Source: Euglena gracilis (lineage: Eukaryota; Euglenida; Euglenophyceae; Euglenales). From it: a stretch of 64,000 bases of DNA. Below are positions 50,575-61,406 of the stretch, piece by piece. Numbering within the stretch: position 1 is the first letter of the stretch; every line of letters starts with the position of its first letter. Location of the stretch: positions 15,498,465 to 15,562,464 of the forward strand of contig CP154955.1 of the NCBI GenBank assembly GCA_039621445.1, written 5' to 3'. The notes beneath the pieces are model-generated. The model was not told where the DNA came from. It was given only the letters and a program-made list of their open reading frames with translations, and made no database searches. Made by a program: the position numbers and the translations under genes.

Positions 50575-51240
50575 CCCTTGAGGTAGTGGAAGACAGTCCG
50601 CATGTTTGTGGATCGTTTCATTGTGTTTCTTCACTCCAACCCGGAAATCGGGTGCATGAATACGCGGAACACGTATGGAATGGTTTCAATTTGGTCAATA
50701 TCGCATTTTGGAACGATGGTTTTCCAAAATCGCTACATTGGCTGAATACTTTGATTTGGCATTGGAAATCGATGCCTTTTCATCGAAAGCGGATATGCCC
50801 GTCTGCAACGTCATTGGTCACAACACCAACGCACTCGATAAGTTTTGGCGTGATACGGTGGTATGGATGCACCCCCCTCCAAAACTTATCGTGTGCGGTT
50901 GACAAGATTCTTCGGGATGAAGCCCGTAGAGTTTTTCTCATACCCATCATTGTGGAAGCGGAATGGTTTCACCAACTATCGTATGTCTGTTTTCATTGGT
51001 GGGATTTACCCACTAATGTACCGATTTTTGAAGATTTTTGTGGTAAAATATTACCACCCTTACAAGAAATCATTTTTCACGTATGTTTCTTCGATGCATT
51101 CGGAATATCCGAATTCGCGGTGCCGAGGAAGCTCGGTAGCCCCAGGGATAGAATCCTGGCGGTTTCCGCGGTCATCGAGAGTGCAGGTCAACATCCTAAG
51201 ACAACCGAATTCTGTTCGCGGATCACACACTAATTCCACG
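50575..51240 (+). pseudogene. Element B methyltransferase-like domain
   Basis: Counterpart of 31600-32322: FGQYRILERWFSKIATLAEY, LALEIDAFSSKAD, KFWRDTVVWMHPPPKLI (50675-50900), then in the next frame VFLIPIIVEAEWFHQL and FHWWDLPTNVPIFEDFCGKI. A frameshift near 50900 separates the halves. Conservation of this block between A and B is about as high as that of RT. Confidence 0.5.
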
Positions 51241-52090
51241 GTGTGCTGGAAAATCCAGTATACGCGTGCGACATCGACCCTGCGATACGCGGTCCGTTCG
51301 GTGTTTGCAAGATTGAGCTTAAGGAAGGAGCTAAACAGATGCACCGAAATTTTTTTCGTTGATCGGGAGAACGCGAACAAGCTCTCAATGAAATGATTGA
51401 GAAGCTTATTCAGCGCAAGTGGATAGTACCCTCGAAAAGCGAGTGGACATCCCAGGCATTTGTTGTGCCTAAACCCCCGGACCCCTCTGGTCAAAAGAAA
51501 TGGAGACTGGTACTGAATTACCGGTACCTGAACTCCCAGACAAGGGATGACCACTTCCCGCTCCCCCTGTTTGAGGATTTGATCACCAAACAATGGCAAA
51601 ACCGATTGTGGTCAATTTTCGTCTGGAGGACGGTTTTCACCAAATGTACTTGCACCCCGACTCCCAACCAGACACGGCATTCGTGACATCCAAGGGTGTG
51701 TACCAATGGACGGTACTCCCCATGGGTGTTAAGAATGGCTCAGCCATGTTTCAACGAATGATCCAATGGGGTTTTACGCGACTTACCGTTTGCCATTGTA
51801 TACATTGGTGGTGTGTTGGTGGGAACACCAACACCATCCGCAAAATCGAGCGAGGATATCCTCGACACACACTTCCACCATGTTTGCGCGGTACTAACCG
51901 CATTTCAAAAACATGTGCTTTTCGCGAAAGGCGCAAAAATGCACTTGTTTCGCCAACTTATAACATTTTGCGGCAACATCCTCAGCAATGGACGGTGGAA
52001 AGCCGCTCCGAGCAAACTCGAAGCCATTAAGAAATGGACCCCTGAGGTAATCAAAACGATTACTCACCTCAAAGGGTTTTTGGGATTAGC
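51241..52090 (+). pseudogene. pol: Element B reverse transcriptase, active site YIGG
   Basis: PSKSEWTSQAFVVPKPPDPS and KKWRLVLNYRYLNSQTRDDH (51393-51600), motif A in LEDGFHQMYLHPDSQPDTAF, LPMGVKNGSAMFQRM (51593-51770), then VYIGGVLVGTPTP with YIGG at 51801-51812. Both catalytic Asp codons (GAT GAC in A) are GGT GGT here. Frames change near 51600 and 51780. Confidence 0.8.
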
Positions 52091-52620
52091 CGAATATATT
52101 ACGCGATATATATGAGGGACTTCTCGAAAATCGCGGTGCCCCTCACCAAACAGCTCAAAAACGAGGCTGTTGACAACACCAAAGGCATTTGGGATGACCA
52201 AATGCGCGAGGCCCTTGAGAAAATCAAGGTTTTGCTTTTGGAGAGTGTTGTCCTCGAAATCGCGGACAACATATGTGCTGGAAGTATCGACAAACCATAT
52301 GTGCTGGAAGTGCCGTACAAACCATATGTGCTGGAAGTCGACAGCAGCGATTACGCTGTTGGCGGAGTTCTTAGCCAGCAAAACGTGGCGAATGAACTGC
52401 GAACTGTAACTTTCTTCAGCAGAAAGTTACAGGGCGATGACGGCAAAGGTCAAGTCAAGTGGAGCATACGCGAGAAGGAAACCTACGCAATCGTGCTTAT
52501 ACTCCAGAATTTACGAAGCTGGGTAGCCAGCAGCCTTGTCCAGATCCTCGTCAAGACGGATCATGAGAGCCTCCAACACTGGTACACCGAGGATTTGAAC
52601 AAGGCCATGTCATTGGTCGG
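52091..52620 (+). pseudogene. pol: Element B RNase H, truncated at an integrase deletion
   Basis: FSKIAVPLTKQLKNEAVD, a short internal expansion with three tandem copies of KPYVLEV-type sequence (52260-52340), then VLEVDSSDYAVGGVLSQQ (catalytic Asp present), REKETYAIVLIL and VKTDHESLQHWYTEDLNKAM. At about 52611 the sequence jumps to the C-terminal end of integrase (RVTDIHANKQK), so integrase core and zinc module are missing. Confidence 0.8.
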
Positions 52621-53128
52621 AAGCGAGTCACTGATATTCATGCAAACAAACAGAAATCTTTTTTGCAAAATTTCACGTCACCTTTGTATTGTCCAGGTGA
52701 CCGTGTAGGTGCGGAGTAGCCGTACTCGCATGCAGTCTTCCGAGTTGGACCCCCTTTGTCTCGGCCCCTGTGAAATCCTAGAAAGACTAGGTACCGGCGG
52801 GCGATACAAGGTTGCGTTACCGAATGGTTTTGAGGACGTTCATATCGACGACTTCAAGCCATACCTGTCACCACCGGATGGAAAACCCATCCAGTGCCTG
52901 CATTTCAAGCCCCGTTCCAGATTACCTGAGACGGACGACTTTGTGGTCGATAAAATTATCAATCACAAAATCGACAAAGGTATGCACCTTTGGAAAGTTC
53001 GCTGGAAAGGGTATGGGCCCGAGGGGGACACTTGGGAGCCAGCAACCAGTTTTGTTGCGTATGTCCAGCAAGATTGGAAGCTGTGGAACAAAAAGCATAA
53101 CATTGATGTTTCCATGACAAGTTTTTGA
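52621..53128 (+). CDS. pol: Element B integrase tail with chromodomain
   Basis: SSELDPLCLGPCEILERLG, RYKVALPNGFEDVHIDDFKP, then chromodomain VVDKIINHKIDKG, LWKVRWKGYGPEGDTWEPA (about 52935-53050) and stop TGA at 53126-53128. A one-base loss at about 52706 (GACCGTGT-AGG) shifts the frame just upstream. The strongest similarity between A and B. Confidence 0.8.
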
Positions 53129-55064
53129 GAAGGCATGGGAAACCTATGTTGTTTTCTTTTCGTTTTATCATTGATTCTTATCATTCTTTCTTTCCGCAGA
53201 ATGTTTTTTACCAGACAACAGTCAAGCAGGGAAAGTTACCCTTACCACCTGACAGCCAGCAACCCAACCACCCCACCGTACCGACCCCGGGAGATATCAT
53301 GCTGCCCGGTGGAAGGGACCCAGGCGGAGGACCGCCTTACCACCCAACCACTCACCCTCAACCAGACCAATATGCATACCGATACGGTACGCAGCCAACT
53401 GCACGGACTGCGGCGCAGGAAAACACTGAAGCCAGCGGCAGTAGCAGGGTGAGCCAGATGCCCGCGGAAGCGCGGTCATCTCAACCATCAGGCTCTCGTC
53501 GTCTCCCACCGTATGCGGGTGTGATGATCCACCGCATGGCGGAGACGATGAACCGGGTGATGCGTATGAGCGCAAACCCGGCATCAGACCATCTCACACA
53601 GGCATTGTGGGATGAACACTGCCGTGAAATTCTGACCATCGCGAACACCCTTTCACAGGGCCCAGGCGATGATGACGGGTTCGGTGTATTACACAAACTC
53701 GGACACGTCGGGATTCGCAACGGACATTACCATGCGTCACCTGGGCGTGGAAGTCCCGCCACAGGTAGCACAGCAAGTACCACCGGCTGGCACTTACACC
53801 GCACATTTTCGTGCTCACTCCCCAGGATTACCCGAGGAAGAGACAGGGGAAGCACCTGTCCGGAGTGAACATCCACGCGTGAAAGAAAGTATTTTTCGAT
53901 CCCCCGAGCGCATGCCCCAGCGGGATTATCCCGCGCAGGAACATGTGTCTCAGTACACCGTCTCTGTGGATTACCCCCAGGACGTGGCACCTGCGTCTAT
54001 TCATGCGGACTGACCTGTGCCACGAGACCAGTATGCGTATCAACCTCCACCCCACCCAACCATACCTGACCCTATGCCAAGACGCCCTGCGGAGGGAAAC
54101 CCTGCCGTGACGTCTGACACTGCCCGAAGCGCTCGTCCGCGGGAACCCACGGCAGCGCCTCGTACGGCGCCGGTCCACCAGGTACGGGATGAACCCGTCA
54201 ACCCGTGGACTGGCCAGCCGTTCGATACCGGGGAAGAGCGCCAACAGTATGAATATGCTGTGTCGGTCCAGAAACAGATCGCACATCAGCCCCCACCTTC
54301 CGACAGACAGGGATACCGTGCCCAGGCGGAAATGACGAGGGAAGAGCGCCAGCAGTGTGATGCTGATGTGACGGCTCTCACCTGAATCCCAGCTCCATCA
54401 CGATCAGATCAACCAGTGCGACAGTGGGATGTTGCTGTGGCGGAAGCGCCATCCGCACGACCCACAAGCTCTGCCTCCGGCAAGCGTGACCGCGGCACGG
54501 AAAATCTGACGCCGCAGCCACAACGCCGCTCGCCGAGGTCGGAAAACCCACCCGCGGCGATGCAGGTCGACGCTGACGAGGAAATCTCGCCAGCGCCAGA
54601 TGTGACGGCACAACGGGCACGTCGGGAAACCCGACCACCCCCGGTCGCACCACTTTACTCAAATCGTGGAATGGACGACGAGCAAGAATTTGCTCGAACG
54701 CCCAGCACGGAGTCCGTCACTTACCCTGTGTACACAACGGAAGACTCTGAATACTGGGATTACTGGGCGACATGCGAATGGCTGTCGAACACGAAGGGTA
54801 AGAGTAAAGGGAAAGGGAAGGGTAAGGGGAAAGGAAAACTCCAGGAGAGGTGGGAAAGCCCCACCTGGCAAAGGCGGAAAAGCCGCCTGGACAGCTCCAG
54901 GCAAAGGCGGAAAACCTGCCGGACCCCCAACAGGAAAAGGCAGAAAAGCCGCCGAACCTTCGAAAACGAAGGATTATGATGTAGCCCTGGTGTTCAACTA
55001 CCTAGAGAAAAACGGCCAGGAAGCGATGAAGATCTCCAGAAGTATACACGTGCAGGAAACGTGA
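53129..55064 (+). pseudogene. Element B post-pol region, X1 to X3 equivalents
   Basis: Pro/Gln/Thr-rich opening (53200-53450), then the X2 domain HLTQALWDEHCREILTIANT (53585-53645) and, one frame away, SGFATDITMRHLGVEVPPQV (53706-53765), matching element A X2. Charged Pro/Arg-rich sequence follows (54017-54660), then the Lys/Gly hinge KGKSKGKGKGKGKGK (54795-54840) and the start of the X4 domain KDYDVALVFNYLEKNGQEAM (54970-55030). Confidence 0.55.
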
Positions 55065-55779
55065 TCCACCGACCACCGGATGCGGTGCTCGAGGTGGTGC
55101 AGAATCGTATGTACGATCACTGCAAACGCTCTTTCTACAGCAGCGAACTTCACGCGTTTGAGGGATACCCTCATTCGGATGAAGTCTTCCTGGACCGGAT
55201 GACCGGTTTCTGGGAGCTGTGGTTCTGGTTGGGATATCCCTGTCAGAACTTCGGCAGTTTTACTGACCGAAACGGTCTGACGTATATGTACTGTATGGGT
55301 ACATGTGAAGACGACGAAACGTTCGTGGCACAGCTGAAGGAAATCTTCACGCACATGTACTCCGTCGGACCACTGCGAATCCAGTGGAAATATTGCCCCC
55401 TGCCGGGGAAACTCCAGGTGCAGGTCGCGGTAATGTTCACGTGCAATCTCCAAATCCACTTGGACAGCATGTATGGCACGCTGTTCAAGGTTCTGGACGT
55501 CGACCTGGCATACCCCCAACGGTACAAACTGGAATGCCAGTATTGCAAGGAAGTACACATTGTTGACTTCGGGGGTTTCGGAGAACGCGGAAAACCGCCT
55601 CCGACTGCCGAGAATGCCGGCAGCCAGCCGAGCAGGAGATTTCTCCTGCATCAGTGCCGGAATCCCCAGATTGGAACGCAAGACCGAAAGTTGCTGAAAC
55701 AGCACCGGCAGAAAATATTTCTGCTGCAACAATACTGGCACATGGCGTGGATTACCTACGTCCTGGAGGTTTACATTTA
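55061..55779 (+). CDS. Element B post-pol X4 domain (conserved, unknown function)
   Basis: 239 codons with FWELWFWLGYPCQNFGSF, IQWKYCPLPGKLQ, CNLQIHLDSMYG, VDLAYPQRYKLECQYCKEVH, IVDFGGFGERG and ending WITYVLEVYI, collinear with element A X4. The frame is stopped by TAA at 55778-55780, created by the insertion that follows; without the insertion and one TA the frame stays open for about 40 more codons. Confidence 0.6.
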
Positions 55780-55991
55780 ACGTGACCCCCCCCCCCCCCC
55801 TATATGGCACCCCCCTGGGAGCGTTTTGACCCCCCTGGCGACTATTAGGGGGGGGTGACAATTTGGGGGGGGTTACTCAATTTACCCTACATGTCCATGG
55901 GTCCACGAGTAACCCCCCCCCCTAATTGTCGCCCCCCCAAGGGGGGGGGGACTATTAGGGGGGGGGGTGACAAATAGGGGGGGGGTCACGT
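55780..55991. mobile_element. 212-bp inverted-repeat insertion (MITE-like) at a TA site
   Basis: Left end ACGTGACCCCCCCC and right end GGGGGGGTCACGT are inverted repeats flanked by TA on both sides (55778-55779 and 55992-55993). Inside are further inverted pairs (GGGTGACAATTTGGGGGG against CCCCCCTAATTGTCGCCC) and two copies of GACTATTAGGGGGGGG. No coding capacity. TA duplication and terminal inverted repeats resemble non-autonomous Tc1/mariner-type elements, but no transposase is nearby. Confidence 0.7.
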
Positions 55992-55993
55992 TA

Positions 55994-56423
55994 TTTCCTG
56001 GAATACATGACCACTGATGTGGTTATACACAGGAAGTGGCTACCTCGGGGATACACCGAGGTAGACGCCAGACCCAATGACCCAGACCGATGCAGGATGA
56101 ACCTGCGGCCGGACTGACAGGAAGCCCAAACCGGTCTGCAGGAGCATCTCGAAACCCAGTTCGGGAATATCCTGAACTATGAGGATTTCGAATGCTTTTT
56201 TTCCGCAGACGAGGTAAATCAGCCTCGTTAGGCCCTGCCGTTGCCCGCCTTTCTGGAAGACACAGGCGAATACGGCATGGGCTTGAACCGTCGGATGGAG
56301 TGGGAAGACCTCTGCATGATCAACGAGGATGAGCCAGAGCCGTTACCCGGAAACTGGGTAAGAGCTTCATGGCCACCACCATACCCCAACTCTGACAGGA
56401 GTGAAAGTATAAGCTTTTAACGC
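55994..56423 (+). pseudogene. Element B post-pol region, decayed X5 equivalent
   Basis: Open for about 40 codons after the insertion (YFLEYMTTDVVIHRKWLPRG), then interrupted repeatedly. The WLPRG string recurs in element A (ILDWLPRGSSGG). No further domain can be read. Confidence 0.35.
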
Positions 56424-57666
56424 GTGTCAGATGCACAGGGGTGCTACAGAAGCGAAAAAGACCCGCGTTCTGCAACACAGCTACACACAACCGAATCCCC
56501 TCCGGAAGCGGAGGCGGAACAGGAAACGGCTCCAATGGGCGAGGATGAACCTCTGCCAGCGGAACCTCCGGCGTGGGAAACCAGTAGCCCATCTGTCGTG
56601 ATGCTGGACACTGTGGCAGAAACTGCCCAGCGCCCAGGATCGCCGGCAGGTGAAATGACACCTGTACCAATGTCACCTACCTCACTGAGCACGCCAGGAG
56701 TACCGACCCCTCCATGGCAAAACCCGTCAGGAGATACGGTACCTCATACGCCTGAGGTATTACGCCTCAAGCTCCCTGTTTCCGGGGAAACCCCGTCGAC
56801 AGAGGATACAGTGGATGAACCCACTTCGGCTGAAGGGCCGGAGCGGCGCACATCGCTGGGCGGGCGCGTACTTGGTGGTTTGCGTTCACTGCTAGAAGTT
56901 GTCACTCCACGTGGTGCAACAGCCAGTTCTTCCACAGCTGCGGCGGAAACTGCCCAGCCGACGGAAGAAACACCTGATAATACCACCATGGTGGAGGATG
57001 AACCTCCCCCAACGGCGCAGCCACCGCTGGTGTCGGAAGCGACACGGACGGAAGGCGAACCTACAGCAATGGCAGTGGAGACAACACCCGCCGTGCAGGT
57101 ACAGGATGAACCTGTACCTGCAACGGCAGCGCCGCCAGAGGCACCTGATGAACCCGCACCTCAGCGCACAACCACAACCACGGCACAGACGCGTCAAGGC
57201 ACCCGGACATCGGCACCTGAAAAACAGGTTGAGTGGACGTTCGCAACGTATACGTATACGTCCCCAACTGTGCTGCCTTGGTATGCGCCAAGTGCGTGGA
57301 CAGTTGGACCACAAGCACAACTTCCACTACACGGAGCGGGATGGCACGAATGTGCCATTGCTCTGTGTCAACTGCCTCAGAGGTACCTTCTGGCAAACTG
57401 CGGAAGACGCAGTTCACACACTCGTGCCAAGCGGTCAGAAGCCACTGGAGGAATACTCCACCTTGCACAAAAAGTACTGTTGGTTGTTTGGACAGCCACG
57501 CTCCGGACTTGAAGTGGCTTCGGAAGTGAAAGTTGGGAAATCTCTGAGTGACGCCCTAAAATGGGTATCTTTGGATAGCGCTCTGGAAGGCGCATCCAAT
57601 GATATGGGGGGCTGGTTGTGGAATTGCAGTTTTCCAGGTGCCATCCCCCAGATTTTTCCAAATTAA
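56424..57666 (+). pseudogene. Element B post-pol X6 equivalent
   Basis: Pro/Thr/Glu-rich open frame of about 270 codons (56424-57240), then the zinc-like domain split between frames: PNCAALVCAKCVDSW (57258-57302) and RDGTNVPLLCVNCLRGTFWQ (57335-57395), followed by LEEYSTLHKKYCWLF. It matches two of the three CxxC pairs of A X6; the first pair is missing. Similarity ends near 57550. Confidence 0.5.
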
Positions 57667-58370
57667 GAGATCCCAACTGGATAAGAAAGGAGCCTGTGGA
57701 CGCGCGGACCAAATCCCCCCCAATTGGAAGAGAGTCCAGCACACAAACATACAGATTTGGACTTAGGGTATACGGTTCAGCCATAGACCCCAGTCATGAG
57801 GGTTGGGATTTTGCCCAAAGGTGATTGTGGATGATCAGAGGGTTGGACAGAAGGGCCACAGGGTCTAGAGGTTCAAGGCCTCTAGACTAGCTTTTTCCCT
57901 GTGGATTGTTCAGAAACTCACCCTGGAAAGCACAAGGGAGGTTTTGAGGGGAGGTTTTGGACGTCCACAGGGTTTAGACCTGTAGATTGTTCAGAAACTC
58001 GCCCTGAAATGCAAATGGGGGCTAGGCTGCCTCCTCCATGCCCTAAATGTGACCATTTAGCAGAATGGTTGCATGAGATGGGGTGGAAAACACCCGTTGT
58101 TTTCGCAGGTTCAATTTACAAATGGGGCTAGTCTCGACATGGAATTGCCGGACTTGAAGTCCAGTGGACAGAATTTCAAATATTTGCAAGATTCTTGGGG
58201 CCCAAAAGGTGGAGAATTACCGTATTTGCAGTGCTGCCTCTACCCGTGTCGAAACGTGGACCAAGGAGTCTCAGGACCCTGTCAGTCGGATGGCTGGTCC
58301 AAAACTCTTTTCTCGGGCGTTGTAATGGCAACAATCCACTCCCAGATTGGGTTTTCAGAATATTTTTATT
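57667..58370. other. Non-coding spacer
   Basis: No gene seen. 57890-58020 holds a direct repeat: 'GATTGTTCAGAAACTC(A/G)CCCTG' at 57904 and 57983, each followed by AAA..CA.. and 'GGGG' text. Confidence 0.4.
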
Positions 58371-60890
58371 CTCCCCTGGCCCTGTGGTGAAGTTTGCAGC
58401 CTTGGGCAGGGGGGGGGGGCTGGGGTCTTTCCTCCCCTGGACCCCCATTTCTGGAAGTGTTCGGGCCAGAATGGGGCGGCAGCCCTGGGGTATTTCTTCC
58501 CCCGAACCCCTGTTTCTGGATGTGTGCAGGCCAGAACGGGGGGGGGTAATCAGATTATTTTGCGACCCAGTCCCCTACTTGAGCATGATTTGGCAGAATC
58601 GTGCTGGGGGGGGGGGGCTGATCGATGGTTATTTTTATTTTCCCTCGACTAAAGTCGGCTGTGCTTTTAAGGAATATTCACAGGGTTCGGAGAATTATTT
58701 GCTGCTGTGTGATTTTTGTCAAGGCTGTCAAAGGTTCGTGTGGTTATTGGACCAGCGACAGTTGAAAGCAACAGACAACCAGGGTATGCGGCTGGTCCAG
58801 ATTTAGCAGCGAGGTCCACAGCTTTCTGCGGCCGTGGATCCAGCCCTGGCTGGACCATGACCCCAATGCCAGAAGGATTGCCCAGTTTTTATGTCGGAGA
58901 TTTTTGTATTTCTTTCCCCATCAGGTTACGGCTGTCAGCCAACACCTGGGGGGGGGGGGTTGTATAAAACCCTGAATTAAGGCTGTTTCGTGCCGAATCC
59001 AGGGTGTGACAGACCAATTATTTTTTCCCAACCCTGAAATTTGGCTGGCTGGCCGAATTCGGGGGAGGGGAACAACATTAAATTCCCCCACCACAGGTTT
59101 AGGGCTGTGGACCGATAATCTGGGTTTAGGGGACAGGAATAATTGTTATTTTTTCCCTCCTCCGAAAACCTGGGCCGATGGCATGTCGGGGGGGGGGATG
59201 TCAATCCCTACCAGCAGAAGTGCGGCTGGAAGTATGCCAAATTCTGATCTGGGGGGGGGAGCAGGGCAGACCTTTTTATACTCTGTCCCCCCTGACCTGG
59301 GCTGGCCGATTTCAGGTCGGGGGGGGGGGTGCTAATCCCTCCCCAGCAGAAATGCGGCTGGAAATATGCCGAATTCTGGGCTGGGGGGGCAGCCGGTCAG
59401 ACATTTCTTTTTAAAACTCTTTCCCCCTGACCTGGGCTGGCCGAGGCAGAAGGCAGGTCGGGGGGGGGGTCAGGCTGGGCAGAGTTTTTTATACTCTTTT
59501 CCCCCTGACCTGAGCTGGCATGGCAGGTCGGGGGGGGGATCTAGCTGGACAGACTTTTTTGTGCTCTTTTCCCCCTTGACCTGGGCTGGCCGATGGCAGG
59601 TAGGGGGGGGGGGGTCAGGCTGAGCAGCAGAAAATACAGCTTTTTTTCTACCAGCCAGTTGAGTTTCCAGTTGACTGACCCGGGTCGTCATGGAGCTAAT
59701 GGCGGATGTCATTTACAGCCATCTGGCATGTTCAGATGGGCCAGGTGAAGCTGTTTTGATGGATTCTTTGTACCGTTCACTCAGCAGTTTTGGAGTCGTT
59801 TGGGTTGTTTTGTCCTCTCTGTGACCCGGGTTGCTGACCTCCAGGTTCAGGCGTTCAGTATCACCGGAATAATTTTAAGTGGTTACAGCCTGGGCAGTTT
59901 GTTATGGACCTCCACCAGGTTTTTGGTTTTGCAGAACCGAAAGCCCTGGGATGGGGGGGGGCAGCATTTTTATCTCTCCCAGTCGAAATATGGCTGAAAG
60001 GAAGCCAATTTCTGGGCTGGGGGGGGGGCAGCATTTTTGTCTCTCCCAACCTAAATAAGGCTGAAAGGAAGCCAATTTCTGGGCTGGGTGGGGCAGCATT
60101 GTTATCTCTCGCAGCCGAAATAAGGCTGAAAGGATGCCAGTTTCTGGGCTGGGGGGGGGCAGCTCTTTTTGTCTCTCTTCCTCCCCGAACCTGGGTCAGA
60201 TAATGGCAGGCCGGGGGGGGGGAGCAATAATACCCAGAACCACAGATTTGGGCTGTGGCTAGTGCATTTTTACCTCCACCAGGTTTACGGTTGTACGGAA
60301 CCGAAACCCTGGGGGGGGGGCAGGAATTTAATCAATCAGGATGAGAATGGTTGTGGCTGTGGCACTGACAGTTTGTTTTCTCAGTTTCTTTTCCCAGTTA
60401 TTTACAGGCTTTTTTTTGTTTGTTTGTGCAGAATGTACAGATTCTTCACATCAAAAAAAAATTTAATGCAGGTTTTCCCCCAAAGGTTTTTTCTCCTGTT
60501 GTCAGACAGGGAACAAAGCCAGGATTTTGGGAGGAAATTTTTTATGGATTTTCCACAGTCGGTTGGCATGAAAAATATACCTCCTCTCGACCGTTTCGGG
60601 CTGGGTCAGGCCTCAACGGTGGGGGGGGGGGGGGCTGTGCGAAGAAATATTTTCCCAGAATATTTCAGCCCAAATCATAAACACCCCAGCCAGTTCGGTG
60701 ACAAGAGCCCAGAACTGGGGGGGGGGGCAGCCCCGCACAGAAAACAGAATTGGTTCCATTCCCCAACCTGATTGTGGGCTGTTTAGAGCCGAAATCGGGG
60801 GGGGGGGGTTTAGATGGATTATTTGCCCCCTAGATTTAGGCTCGTTCGGAGCCGAAGTTCGGGGGGGGGGGGGCAGAATACAGAATTTAA
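58371..60890. repeat. G-run minisatellite region
   Basis: More than 20 G runs of 8-14, all on the + strand. Two subfamilies: units with 'CCTGACCTGGGCTGGCCGA..GGCAGGTCGGGGGGGG' at about 59166, 59290, 59428, 59503 and 59573 (spacing 70-138), and 66-base units with 'GGCTGAAAGGAAGCCAATTT' at 59992, 60059 and 60124. Short open frames come from the repeat and have no support. Confidence 0.75.
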
Positions 60891-61406
60891 AAAACACGTT
60901 GTCCCCTCTGCAGGGTCTTCCTCTTCCGTATTGTTCCATCCTTTTTTTCCTATCTTCCGTCGTCACACATCTACAATCAATTCACTCTTGTACATCAAAT
61001 CATCAATTTGTGTGCTGTGCTGAACAAGCGGTGTGGTTTGCCGCGCACAAGCATGCACACAGCCGGGAATCAGGGAGGGGAAAAGCAAGTGGGGAGTCCA
61101 CGAGCCGAGGTTAGGGAAATTCCAGGTTTACCCCGGGTAACTGCTGCGTTTTACGCACGCCCGCCGCGGCCAAAAATGCGCCTGTCCGCCCGCCGCCCTT
61201 TGCAACAATTAGGTAAAGGATCGCCGACCTCTAGCCGGTGCAGAGCGCTCGTTTTTAGAGCGCCGACGATGCCGATTTCGGCCGAAAATGGCCGAAAATG
61301 ACGTTTTTGGGGCGTCCGTTACCAACGTGCTATTTTGCGCCTCCCGGGCGGTAACTTTTACGCACGCCCGCCTCGGTCTTAGCAACAGCCCAAAACACTC
61401 CGGGGG
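60891..61406. other. Region upstream of element C
   Basis: Contains a direct repeat of 'TTTTACGCACGCCCGCC' at 61149 and 61357 and GC-rich text with GCCGAAAATGGCCGAAAATG (61279-61298). It may be the LTR or leader of element C, but no second LTR is in the window to prove it. Confidence 0.35.

Larger units (their letters stand above)
44540..57560 (+). mobile_element. Element B: diverged relative of element A, defective
   Basis: Same gene order as A on the opposite strand. It retains the R/U5-like part of the 5' LTR, four primer-binding sites, gag, UAG plus hairpin, protease, methyltransferase-like domain, RT, RNase H, chromodomain and much of the post-pol region. It lacks integrase (about 1.25 kb deleted at 52611), has YIGG in place of YIDD in RT, a 212-bp insertion at 55780-55991 and no 3' LTR found in the window; the 3' end fades near 57560. 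Confidence 0.85.

Noticed and set aside
58371-60890. Short Gly/Pro-rich open frames as small genes
   Set aside because: They arise from the G-run repeat itself, change with each unit and lack any consistent start or composition.
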